DNA of 39,884 nucleotides, from contig UQGR01000014.1 of assembly GCA_900540705.1 (NCBI GenBank), positions 1 to 39,884 of the forward strand. The letters run 5' to 3'. This document shows positions 33,527 through 39,884 of the stretch, piece after piece; within the stretch, counting starts at the first letter, position 1, and each line of letters begins with the position of its first letter. The stretch is from an uncultured Mollicutes bacterium. Lineage in GTDB: Bacteria; Bacillota_I; Bacilli_A; Acholeplasmatales; Anaeroplasmataceae. The translations under genes and the position numbers were made by a program. The notes beneath the pieces are model-generated. The model was not told where the DNA came from. It saw nothing but the letters and a program-made list of their open reading frames with translations, and did no database searches.

Positions 33527-34387
33527 ATGGAAGAAAATAAACAATTTTTAAAACAAGAAAAAAAGCTTCAAAAGCTAAACAAGAAAACCGAAAAGCTAGA
33601 ACAAAAGGAATCCTTGAAGGTTGCAGAAACGGTGGAGAAGAAGAAGGAGCACCAGAAGCTTTTAAGAAAAAAAGCGGTAAAAAGAAGAGAAAAGAAAGAA
33701 AAAGAAGCTCTAGAGGCTCCCATGAAAAAGGAAAAGAAACAACGGATTAGAGCTTTAAATGAGCCACCTCAGCGGCCTGTGCTAGAAGAAATAGGTAATG
33801 CTGTAACTCATGGATTAGGAGCAATTTTAGGAATAACAGGTTTAGTTCTTTTATTGCTGAAATCAGATACAGGCCTCAAGATAACTGCATCTATCGTTTA
33901 TGGATTGAGTATGACGGTAATGATGCTGATGAGCTGTCTTTATCATTCCTTTAAAAAGGGGTCAACTGTAAAAAGAATTTGGAGAAGATTTGATTATTCC
34001 TCTATCTATCTTTTAATTGGTGGAACCTTTGCCCCTATCTATCTTGTATATTGGGGAAATATTTTAGGAATTAGCTTATTTGCAGTTCAGTGGGCACTCA
34101 TTATTACAGGAATCACCTTTGTATGTGTTTTTGGTCCAGGGCGCTTGAAATGGCTGCATTATACACTCTATTTTGCGATTGGCTGGAGTGGACTGATTTT
34201 TATTCCAGATTTTATTCAAAATAATTTGCCCCTACTTTGGATGATTTTAGGTGGTGGACTGGTCTATACCCTAGGCATGATTCCCTTTGCTAAAAAAGGA
34301 GTTAAAAGCGCTCATTTTATTTGGCATTTCTTTGTTTTGGCAGGAGCAGTGGTTCAGTTCCTTGGAATCTTACTTTATATCTACTAG
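33527..34387 (+). CDS. trhA: Hemolysin III / PAQR-family membrane protein with charged N-terminal extension
   Basis: The C-terminal 205 residues form a seven-helix HlyIII/PAQR domain with the family motifs EIGNAVTHGLGA, CLYHSF, RFDYSSIYLLIGGTFAPI and HFIWHFFVLAG, whose histidines form the metal site. Bacterial members influence membrane fluidity and energy state. The first 80 or so residues are almost all Lys, Glu, Gln, Leu and Arg, a likely coiled coil that ordinary HlyIII proteins (about 210-220 residues) lack. GAGGTGAGG precedes the ATG. Confidence 0.87.
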   Translation: MEENKQFLKQEKKLQKLNKKTEKLEQKESLKVAETVEKKKEHQKLLRKKAVKRREKKEKEALEAPMKKEKKQRIRALNEPPQRPVLEEIGNAVTHGLGAILGITGLVLLLLKSDTGLKITASIVYGLSMTVMMLMSCLYHSFKKGSTVKRIWRRFDYSSIYLLIGGTFAPIYLVYWGNILGISLFAVQWALIITGITFVCVFGPGRLKWLHYTLYFAIGWSGLIFIPDFIQNNLPLLWMILGGGLVYTLGMIPFAKKGVKSAHFIWHFFVLAGAVVQFLGILLYIY

Positions 34388-34430
34388 ATTAGGGGATTGT
34401 TTATGAAATATAGAAAAAGAGGTGGAATTT

Positions 34431-34712
34431 ATGGCTTGCAAGAAAGAAATTATGGAATATTATTTAGAAGCATTAAATGATGCATCTATCACGGCTAGAA
34501 GTATGATGGGTGGATACTGTATCTATAAGGATGGGACCTTAATTGGTGGTATTTATCAGGATAGACTCATGTTTAAACAAACAGAGAAACTGAAAAGCTT
34601 TCTAGGGGATTACATCTTAGAAACTCCCTATGAGGGTTCTAAGCAAAAGCTAATTTTAATTGAAAATACAGATAATGAAGCATTTATGAGAGAATTAGCC
34701 CAGTATTTATAG
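34431..34712 (+). CDS. TfoX N-terminal domain protein
   Basis: 93 residues from ATG 34431, preceded by AGAGGTGG; the GTG at 34422 belongs to that site. The pattern ARSMMGGYCIYKDG, then GGIYQDRLMFK, is the TfoX-N (Sxy) domain. In gammaproteobacteria TfoX regulates competence, but stand-alone short versions in Firmicutes have no known role, so competence should not be inferred. The downstream GNAT gene starts 22 nt later. Confidence 0.78.
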   Translation: MACKKEIMEYYLEALNDASITARSMMGGYCIYKDGTLIGGIYQDRLMFKQTEKLKSFLGDYILETPYEGSKQKLILIENTDNEAFMRELAQYL

Positions 34713-34734
34713 GTTGTATTAGGAGATAATAAAG

Positions 34735-35229
34735 GTGAAATGGATACTAGATACCTATAAGGTAAAACCTATAACAGAGGATGAAGTAGAGGAAGTAGAA
34801 GAACTTTGTTCACAAAATAAATTATACTATCAGCATTGTCCACCTATGGCTACGAGGGAAAGTATTATAAGTGATTTACACAACTTACCTCCTAAAAAGA
34901 CAGAAGAGGACAAGTTCTATTTGGGATTTTATTTAAACCATAAGTTGGTTGCTGTTCTAGATTTGATTTTAAATTATCCAAAGGAAGGAACGGCCTTTGT
35001 TGGATTTTTTATGCTAGATATAAGTGTTCAGGGCAAAGGAATTGGCTCGGAAATATTTCAAGAGATTGAGAGAGGGCTTCAGGCAAAGAACTTTAAAAGA
35101 ATACGTCTTGGCTATGTAAAGGATAATCCTCAGGCTAAAGCCTTTTGGTATAAAAATGGATTTTTAGAACTAGGTATAGAATTAAAACAAGAACTTTATA
35201 CCATCCGAGTATTGGAGAAAATGATATGA
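34735..35229 (+). CDS. GNAT-family N-acetyltransferase
   Basis: 164 residues. The acetyl-CoA loop is VQGKGIGSEIFQEIE, followed by NPQAKAFWYKNGFLELG, the late GNAT signature. The start is GTG 34735 with AGGAG 9 nt upstream; the nearby ATG at 34740 is out of frame. Substrate unknown. Confidence 0.82.
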   Translation: MKWILDTYKVKPITEDEVEEVEELCSQNKLYYQHCPPMATRESIISDLHNLPPKKTEEDKFYLGFYLNHKLVAVLDLILNYPKEGTAFVGFFMLDISVQGKGIGSEIFQEIERGLQAKNFKRIRLGYVKDNPQAKAFWYKNGFLELGIELKQELYTIRVLEKMI

Positions 35230-35323
35230 GCTGTTTAATATGTGAAAGAATTCAGTGGATTAAAAGCTGAAACAAACTTATTAAGGGAAGAAATTTTAAG
35301 GTTAAAGGAAAGGAAACAAAAAA

Positions 35324-36895
35324 ATGAAAACTGTTGAGTGGCTAAAGGATGCTGTATTTTATGAGATATATCCTCAATCCTTTTATGATACTAATCAGGA
35401 TGGCATAGGAGATATTCAAGGAATTATAGAGAAGCTAGATTATGTGAAGAACATAGGCTGTAATGCCATATGGCTTAATCCTTGTTTTGATTCTCCTTTT
35501 AAGGATGCAGGCTATGATGTTAGAGATTATAAGAGAATAGCTCCAAGATATGGGACAAATGAGGACCTGAAAGAGTTAGTAAACCAGATGCATCAAAGGG
35601 GAATGCATTTATTATTGGATTTAGTTCCTTGTCATACGAGCGAGGAGCATCCCTGGTTTAAACAGTCCTCTAAGCAGGAAAGAAATGAATTTAGTGGGCG
35701 TTATATTTGGACCGATGGTGCATTTACAAAGCCATCTAATTTGACGGCAGTAGGTGGAGAGTGTGAAAGAAATGGCACTTACGTAATCTCCTTTTTTAAT
35801 TGTCAGCCCTCTTTGAATTATGGTTTTAGTAAGGTGACCGATTCCTGGCAGTACTCTATAGATTCTAAAGAGGCTTTCGCTACCCAGGATGCAATGATTG
35901 ATGTAATGCGGTATTGGCTTTCTATGGGAGTGGATGGCTTTAGAGTGGATATGGCAGCCTGCTTAGTTAAGAATGACGACAATGAAGTGGGAACTCAGGC
36001 AGCTTGGAAAAGGATGTTTGAAATCATTCGTAAGGAGTATAAGGATGCCGTTTTTGTTTCCGAATGGAGTCATCCCACTCGTGCTTTAAAATGTGGATTC
36101 AATATGGATTTTTATTTAGATCATGGCTGGGATGGTGGTAATGGATATCATCACCTTTTAAGAGATCAGGATATAGATTTAAATACCTATAAGATAAAGG
36201 AAGATAACTCTTATTTTAAGACAGATTCCTCTCAAAGCCCCATTCCTTTTTTAAAGGAGTATCTTAAGAATTATGAACAAACAAAGGAGGATGGTTATAT
36301 TTCCTTCATTACGGATAACCATGATATGATTCGTACCTCTAAGTTTTTTACGGACCGGGAAATTCGGTTGATTTATGCCTTTATCTTTACGATGCCGGGT
36401 GTGCCATTTTTATACTATGGAGATGAGATTGGGATGCGGTATCTAGAGCTTCCTACCAAGGAGGGTGGATACCATAGAACAGGAAGTAGAACTCCTATGC
36501 AGTGGGATACAACGGCTAATCTTGGATTCTCAAAGGGCTTAAAGGGTTCCTTATATTTACCTGTAGATGGAGCTAAGGACGCTCCTACTGTAGAAACCTC
36601 CTTAAAGGATTCTAATTCCTTATACTATCATGTTCAAAGACTGATTGCTCTTAGACATACCCATAAGGATTTACAATCTATAAATAATTTTGAGGTATAT
36701 TATGCATCAGAAACATCAAAGCTTTTTGCCTATAAAAGAGGAAAATTTATCATTGTTTTAAATCCTTGCTCAAAGGAGAACGCTTTAGAGATTAAGGAAA
36801 AATATCAAATGGTTTATAGTTTAGGTGATGTTAGCCAAGAAACAGGAAAATTCATATTAGGAAAACAATCCTTCATCATTGGAAAGGAAATTTAA
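35324..36895 (+). CDS. GH13 alpha-glucosidase (oligo-1,6-glucosidase / trehalose-6-phosphate hydrolase type)
   Basis: Cytoplasmic (no signal peptide) 523-residue glycosidase. A (beta/alpha)8 barrel has the DGIGDIQGI region, nucleophile D209 in GFRVDMAA, acid/base E247 in FVSEWSH, and D334 in TDNHD. MPGVPFLYYGDEIG and the SRTPMQWD motif are typical of GH13 subfamilies 17, 29 and 31. It would split malto- or isomalto-oligosaccharides to glucose. It lies only 4 nt upstream of the Nudix-acetyltransferase fusion, so both products are probably used together. Confidence 0.87.
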   Translation: MKTVEWLKDAVFYEIYPQSFYDTNQDGIGDIQGIIEKLDYVKNIGCNAIWLNPCFDSPFKDAGYDVRDYKRIAPRYGTNEDLKELVNQMHQRGMHLLLDLVPCHTSEEHPWFKQSSKQERNEFSGRYIWTDGAFTKPSNLTAVGGECERNGTYVISFFNCQPSLNYGFSKVTDSWQYSIDSKEAFATQDAMIDVMRYWLSMGVDGFRVDMAACLVKNDDNEVGTQAAWKRMFEIIRKEYKDAVFVSEWSHPTRALKCGFNMDFYLDHGWDGGNGYHHLLRDQDIDLNTYKIKEDNSYFKTDSSQSPIPFLKEYLKNYEQTKEDGYISFITDNHDMIRTSKFFTDREIRLIYAFIFTMPGVPFLYYGDEIGMRYLELPTKEGGYHRTGSRTPMQWDTTANLGFSKGLKGSLYLPVDGAKDAPTVETSLKDSNSLYYHVQRLIALRHTHKDLQSINNFEVYYASETSKLFAYKRGKFIIVLNPCSKENALEIKEKYQMVYSLGDVSQETGKFILGKQSFIIGKEI

Positions 36896-36899
36896 TAGT

Positions 36900-37928
36900 A
36901 TGGAATCAAAGTTTTATAAGAAAACGACAGAGTATATTAAATATGTGATGGTTGTTGCAAGATATCAGGATTCCTTTGTGTTCTGTAAGCATAAGGATAG
37001 GACAACCTATGAGCTTCCTGGTGGACATGTTGAAACAAACGAGGATATCCTAACAGCCGCTAAGCGTGAGCTAGAAGAGGAGACAGGGGCTATTGATTAT
37101 GACATAAAATTCATTGGATATTATTCCTATGATGCATATGGAGCCTTATTTTATGCAGAAATTACTAAATTAGGGGAACTGAAATATGAAATAGAAAGTC
37201 TTTATTTTTCTGACTATATGCCAGCAGAATTGACATATCCCCATATTCAGCCTCGCGTTTTTCAATATGTTGTTACCCATGCCGATATAAAGTTCAGTTC
37301 GAATTATAAAAGAATGGTTGCAGGCGCGTTATACTCTTCAAGGGATAACAATCCTGAGCTCCATAGAAATGCAGTTCGAAAGGCAATGGAATATAATGCT
37401 ACCAAGCCTGAGGAACAAGAAAAGAGAAGAGAGATTATTCAAAATACCTTTGGATCTGTGAAGGAACATTTCTACCTAGAGCCTTCTATTCAAATGGACT
37501 ATGGCTTCAACATTCACCTTGGAGATTACTTTTATGCAAATTTTGACTGCGTATTTCTTGATGTGGCTCCCATCATTTTTGGTGACCATGTCTATGTCGC
37601 TCCTAGATGCTGTTTTTATACAGCAGGACATCCAATAGATTATGAGGTTAGAAATAAAGATTTAGAATATGGATATCCAATTCGAGTCGGCTCAAATGTC
37701 TGGTTTGGTGGGTCTGTTGTAGTGAATCCAGGTGTGACGATTGGTTCTAATGTCGTCATTGGCTCTGGCTCTGTGGTTACTAAGGATATCCCTTCTAATG
37801 TGGTTGCCTGTGGAAATCCATGCAAGGTTATCCGTCAAATTACAGAAGAGGATAGGAATTATTGGAAGCAACAGGAAGAAAGCTTTTTCACCAATGAAAA
37901 ATCTTTTTCAAATGAAATAGTCAACTAA
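36900..37928 (+). CDS. Nudix hydrolase - maltose/galactoside O-acetyltransferase fusion
   Basis: Two complete domains in one 342-residue frame. Residues 1-130: Nudix with a perfect box G42-x5-E48-x7-RELEEETGA (56-64). Residues 138-325: maltose acetyltransferase type, opening MVAGALYSSRDNNPEL, then a left-handed beta-helix with hexapeptide repeats, catalytic H244 in YTAGHPID and the terminal VACGNPCKVIR. The acetyltransferase part acetylates maltose or glucose with acetyl-CoA in relatives. ATG 36900 is chosen; the longer frame starts at a TTG within the GH13 gene. It probably works on products of the upstream glucosidase. No frameshift or stop is visible between the domains. Confidence 0.87.
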   Translation: MESKFYKKTTEYIKYVMVVARYQDSFVFCKHKDRTTYELPGGHVETNEDILTAAKRELEEETGAIDYDIKFIGYYSYDAYGALFYAEITKLGELKYEIESLYFSDYMPAELTYPHIQPRVFQYVVTHADIKFSSNYKRMVAGALYSSRDNNPELHRNAVRKAMEYNATKPEEQEKRREIIQNTFGSVKEHFYLEPSIQMDYGFNIHLGDYFYANFDCVFLDVAPIIFGDHVYVAPRCCFYTAGHPIDYEVRNKDLEYGYPIRVGSNVWFGGSVVVNPGVTIGSNVVIGSGSVVTKDIPSNVVACGNPCKVIRQITEEDRNYWKQQEESFFTNEKSFSNEIVN

Positions 37929-37937
37929 AATTAATGA

Positions 37938-37965
37938 TTGAAAAAATACAAATATATGGTATTAT
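37938..37965 (+). promoter_or_regulatory. Promoter of tRNA-Leu(CAG)
   Basis: TTGAAA (37938-37943), 16-nt spacer, extended TGG-TATTAT (-10 at 37960-37965), ending 10 nt before the tRNA. Confidence 0.65.
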
Positions 37966-37975
37966 ATTTGTATAT

Positions 37976-38059
37976 GCAGATATGGCGGAATTGGTAGACG
38001 CGCTATCTTCAGACGGTAGTGCTTATGGCATGTGAGTTCGAATCTCATTATCTGCACCA
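37976..38059 (+). tRNA. tRNA-Leu (CAG)
   Basis: 84 nt with CCA. Acceptor GCAGATA/TATCTGC, anticodon stem CTATC/GGTAG (T-G pair), loop TTCAGAC giving CAG, long variable arm, T-loop TTCGAAT. Followed by the unusual region with 20-nt repeats. Confidence 0.95.
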
Positions 38060-38258
38060 TTAAGAACATATAGGTTTGATACAATGAAAATTGAGCAGAT
38101 TTTCAAGTATCAAGCCTTTTTTCTTTGCAATTTTATCGATTTTGACCAATATGGAGCATAATTCGATATTTTGAGTTAAAACTGAGAAGTAAATTGGCCA
38201 CGACAAGAGCATTGCAAACACCATTTTTAGGTCAAAGTTACACAGTTAAAATTAACAA
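38060..38258. other. Non-coding stretch between tRNA-Leu and repeats
   Basis: About 200 bases without a credible gene. It has short stops in all frames and a GGCCACGAC-containing, less AT-rich segment near 38197-38225. I suspect it is the worn end of a mobile element because of the repeats that follow, but see no transposase fragment. Confidence 0.35.
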
Positions 38259-38332
38259 TCAGGCGAAAGCCACTACTATCAAGCAAAAGGGGGTACTGTT
38301 AAGCGAAAGCCAATAATGTCAGGCGAAAGGCG
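38259..38332. repeat. Four direct repeats with exact 20-nt period (TCAGGCGAAAGCC type)
   Basis: Units start at 38259, 38279, 38299 and 38319: TCAGGCGAAAGCC, TCAAGCAAAAGGG, TTAAGCGAAAGCC and TCAGGCGAAAGGC, each followed by about 7 variable bases (CACTACT, GGTACTG, AATAATG). The period is exactly 20 nt. The full units can fold as GGC-GAAA-GCC mini-hairpins with a GNRA loop. Regular 20-nt spacing (two helix turns) is typical of multiple protein-binding sites, for instance transposase sites at IS21-like ends. Confidence 0.8.
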
Positions 38333-38471
38333 TTTTCTTTCTTTTTTGTCATATTAAAAATATTGTTTTATTTGGTAATTGCTTTATTGTTTTCGTATTA
38401 TACAGTGATGCGACTGATATTTGTTAACACTCAAACCGAAGCAAGCATAAATGTTTTGAAGAATCACTAAA

Positions 38472-38515
38472 AAAACTCCTAGTTTTAGCTATTCAATGCT
38501 AGATTTAGGAGTTTT
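38472..38515 (-). terminator. Terminator of the arsR-DUF5714 operon
   Basis: AAAACTCCTA pairs with TAGGAGTTTT (10 bp), with an inner TAGC/GCTA stem, and seven T follow on the minus strand just after the stop at 38521. Confidence 0.8.
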
Positions 38516-38520
38516 ATTAT

Positions 38521-39081
38521 TTATTTATGAAATGGACACCTTGAAGCAATACATTGTTTATTCCAACTGGAAAATTCACAGTGTATGTCATTTAAATCCA
38601 TTTTGATGTTATATTTTCTTTCTACAAACTTTATAGCCTCAGACAAAGATAAAAAAGCATTTCTTTTACAACATCTCGGACCACCTATTTGACTCATTTT
38701 TGAAATTACGCTTGATGTGTATTCCATATGATCTTTGTAAAAGTCATCGTTTGAAAGTGGCCCTGTTTGATGAATTATAGAAAGAGCAGCACCGATAGAA
38801 GCAGTAGAACCGCAAATTCCCCAGTAACCACACATTGCTCCTGGCATTTTTATTGTTCTATCTTTTAATTTATCTATTGCCATCTCTAAATCAACATTAC
38901 CGCTAGCATTTTTATATGCCACTAAAAAAGCAGCACCATCAAGAAAATGATGTTCGGGACCATGTATATTCACAAATTCTTTATGCATTATTTTTTTTGC
39001 TATCTCAATTGGATTTTTACTAGTCTCTTGTAAAATTAATTTCTTAATTAGATTATATTTTTCTTCTAACGTGTATTCCAT
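38521..39081 (-). CDS. DUF5714 cysteine-rich protein
   Basis: 186 residues with seven cysteines: C84 and C90 in GAMCGYWGICGSTASIGAAL, C137-C138 in GGPRCCKR, then C168, C177 and C182 in the last 20 residues. This arrangement, and pairing with an ArsR regulator, matches DUF5714 as I remember it, a domain of unknown function in anaerobes and methanogens. The cysteines suggest metal or redox chemistry. AGGGGGT lies 6 nt before the ATG. It starts 12 nt after arsR and ends at a terminator, so it is the only target in the operon. Confidence 0.75.
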   Translation of the reverse strand: MEYTLEEKYNLIKKLILQETSKNPIEIAKKIMHKEFVNIHGPEHHFLDGAAFLVAYKNASGNVDLEMAIDKLKDRTIKMPGAMCGYWGICGSTASIGAALSIIHQTGPLSNDDFYKDHMEYTSSVISKMSQIGGPRCCKRNAFLSLSEAIKFVERKYNIKMDLNDIHCEFSSWNKQCIASRCPFHK

Positions 39082-39093
39082 TTAAATACCCCC

Positions 39094-39375
39094 TTATTTT
39101 GTGCATTGGCAAGGACTACTAATAAAATTCATTAATTCTAATAATAGTTCTTTATTAATAGTATAGTGAACCCATTTCCCATTTTCTCTTGCAAATACCA
39201 AATTAGATTTTACTAATAGATTCATGTGGTGAGATAAGGTTGCTTGCTTACAATCAACAATCTTTAATAATTCACAAGCACACATTTCACCTTTGTTATA
39301 GAGAAATTTACAAATCTTGACTCTATTTTCATCACCTAATAATTTAAATAAATCACTTGCTTCCTTTTTATGCAT
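39094..39375 (-). CDS. ArsR/SmtB-family repressor
   Basis: 93-residue winged helix-turn-helix repressor. LFKLLGDENRVKICKFL is the typical opening, and the recognition helix is CKQATLSHHMNLL. The CAC motif (C32, C34) in MCACELL lies where ArsR proteins bind arsenite or related metals on the alpha-3 helix. C42 and a C-terminal CQC (C89, C91) may also join in. The real inducer is unknown. GAGGTG precedes the ATG at 39375. It is followed directly by DUF5714 and preceded by two operators, so autoregulation is very likely. Confidence 0.9.
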   Translation of the reverse strand: MHKKEASDLFKLLGDENRVKICKFLYNKGEMCACELLKIVDCKQATLSHHMNLLVKSNLVFARENGKWVHYTINKELLLELMNFISSPCQCTK

Positions 39376-39388
39376 ATTAACACCTCAC

Positions 39389-39437
39389 ATTGATATTTAT
39401 CAATATAATTATATACATAACATTGATAGATGTCAAT
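39389..39437 (-). promoter_or_regulatory. Consensus promoter with two ArsR operators
   Basis: On the minus strand: perfect TTGACA (39436-39431), 17-nt spacer, perfect TATAAT (39413-39408). Operator 1, ATTGATATTTATCAAT (39389-39404), lies downstream of the -10. Operator 2, ATTGATAGATGTCAAT (39422-39437), covers the -35 and differs in one arm base. Centres are 33 nt apart. Two dimers would fully block a promoter that is otherwise very strong. Confidence 0.85.
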
Positions 39438-39479
39438 ATATTTGCAGTTTTTTTTGAAATGTTAATCTAAAATGGAAAA

Positions 39480-39514
39480 GCAACACTTAATGAAAAAAAG
39501 TTGTTGCCTTTTTT
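39480..39514 (+). terminator. Orphan hairpin with T-tail
   Basis: GCAACA-CTT pairs with AAGT-TGTTGC with one bulge, followed by CTTTTTT on the plus strand. No plus-strand gene precedes it, so it may be the end of something lost or of a small RNA. Confidence 0.45.
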
Positions 39515-39520
39515 GTACAC

Positions 39521-39617
39521 GCATGCACATTTTTTGATAAAAATTAGAGGTATGCACTTTTTCTTAAAGGGTATGCAAAATTTGAGCAAGGGTATGCAGA
39601 AAAACTAGTGGTATGCA
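39521..39617. repeat. Direct repeats GTATGCA with about 20-nt spacing
   Basis: GTATGCA occurs at 39550, 39571, 39592 and 39611, with a related GCATGCA at 39521. Steps are 29, 21, 21 and 19 nt. The later copies are preceded by G or GG. Their regular spacing again suggests an array of protein-binding sites, with a sequence unlike the first array. Confidence 0.75.
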
Positions 39618-39884
39618 AATTGTATCAAAGTAGTATATCTTTGCCATCTTTGTTAGATGTAACCCCAAAACTTGGACTCGAAGAGACGAACAGGAAGAGG
39701 GGTTTTTATTTTTTTGAAATTAAATTATAAATTTTATAATTGTTAGAGTGTGCAAATTATATCACAATAATATTTCATTATCATCTTAAGAGAATTTATC
39801 TCAAGTTATTTGCCAAATAATTTTATTAACTGAAGATTTTTTTATAAATATATTTTTTATTTATTTTTCTTCTTTTTCTTTTTT
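39618..39884. other. AT-rich end of window, no gene seen
   Basis: Only notable structure: AACCCC (39661-39666) can pair with GGGGTT (39699-39704) across a 32-nt loop followed by a T-rich tail, a possible terminator or small-RNA end. The last 170 bases are nearly pure A/T with no credible reading frame. Confidence 0.4.

Noticed and set aside
34431..34712. Competence regulator role for the TfoX-N protein
   Set aside because: Only the short N-terminal domain is present and no competence genes lie nearby.
35242..35337. 31-codon GTG frame with a leucine-zipper-like peptide between GNAT and GH13 genes
   Set aside because: No ribosome site, and it overlaps the GH13 start; its heptad look may come from A-rich DNA.
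38259..38332. CRISPR array
   Set aside because: Repeats are about 13 nt with 7-nt linkers and vary between copies; no cas genes are present.
39521..39617. CRISPR array or replication-origin iterons
   Set aside because: Units are too short and too close for CRISPR, and no replication initiator gene is in the window; iterons cannot be fully excluded but have no support.
1..39884. Mycoplasma genetic code (TGA as Trp)
   Set aside because: Several genes end in TGA at the expected family length, for example xseB and the exporter ATPase.

Overview
The window is AT-rich DNA from a member of the Bacillota. It uses TGA as a normal stop (for example at the xseB/tlyA overlap), so it does not use the Mycoplasma code. 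Strong GGAGG/AGGTGA ribosome sites, sigma-A-type promoters and short hairpin-plus-T terminators occur throughout. The gene content (SpoIVB-type protease, MEP-pathway enzymes, glgA/glgC, pyruvate phosphate dikinase, high-molecular-weight rubredoxin, an Acholeplasma-like diacylglycerol glucosyltransferase) points to an anaerobic or microaerophilic low-GC Firmicute. An Erysipelotrichia/Turicibacter/Haloplasma-like lineage is my best guess, but the sequence alone does not settle it.

Layout. 1-3500: an isoprenoid group, with dxs facing a uppS-ispH operon. 3500-7500: pyruvate phosphate dikinase behind a promoter carrying a likely cre site, then an alpha/beta hydrolase and a rubrerythrin-like protein that has lost most metal ligands. 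7500-11400: a TetR-regulated ABC-2 exporter (regulator, ATPase, two permeases). 11500-17750: a rearranged version of the Bacillus nusB-xseA-xseB-tlyA-recN-spoIVB locus, lacking folD, ispA, dxs, ahrC and spo0A. 17780-20590: a tiny unlisted membrane protein gene, dinB and a cshB-like RNA helicase. 20600-23400: a glgA-glgC glycogen operon on the minus strand. 23400-27200: a membrane-anchored thioredoxin-fold protein without active-site cysteines, argS and a glycolipid glycosyltransferase.

27200-39884 is more accessory in character. Three tRNA genes (Leu, Leu, Pro) are followed by a Thg1-like 3'-5' polymerase, a candidate tRNA-repair enzyme. Then come a flavin reductase-rubredoxin fusion, Nudix and GNAT enzymes, a nucleoside phosphorylase, tRNA-Thr, and a run of small genes of poorly known function (SAP/DUF6434, DUF3781, HlyIII, TfoX-N, GNAT). 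This run leads into a GH13 alpha-glucosidase followed by a Nudix-maltose acetyltransferase fusion. After tRNA-Leu(CAG) lies a likely acquired patch: an ArsR-type repressor with a consensus promoter and two operators drives a cysteine-rich DUF5714 gene. It is flanked on both sides by different arrays of short direct repeats with a period of about 20 nt.

Most metabolic genes fit together as central carbon and storage metabolism (ppdK, glgA/glgC, GH13, maltose acetyltransferase) plus envelope lipid synthesis (dxs, ispH, uppS, glucosyltransferase). The less familiar parts are the Thg1-like gene beside tRNAs, the Nudix-acetyltransferase fusion, the two enzyme-fold proteins without active-site residues, and the two 20-nt repeat arrays.
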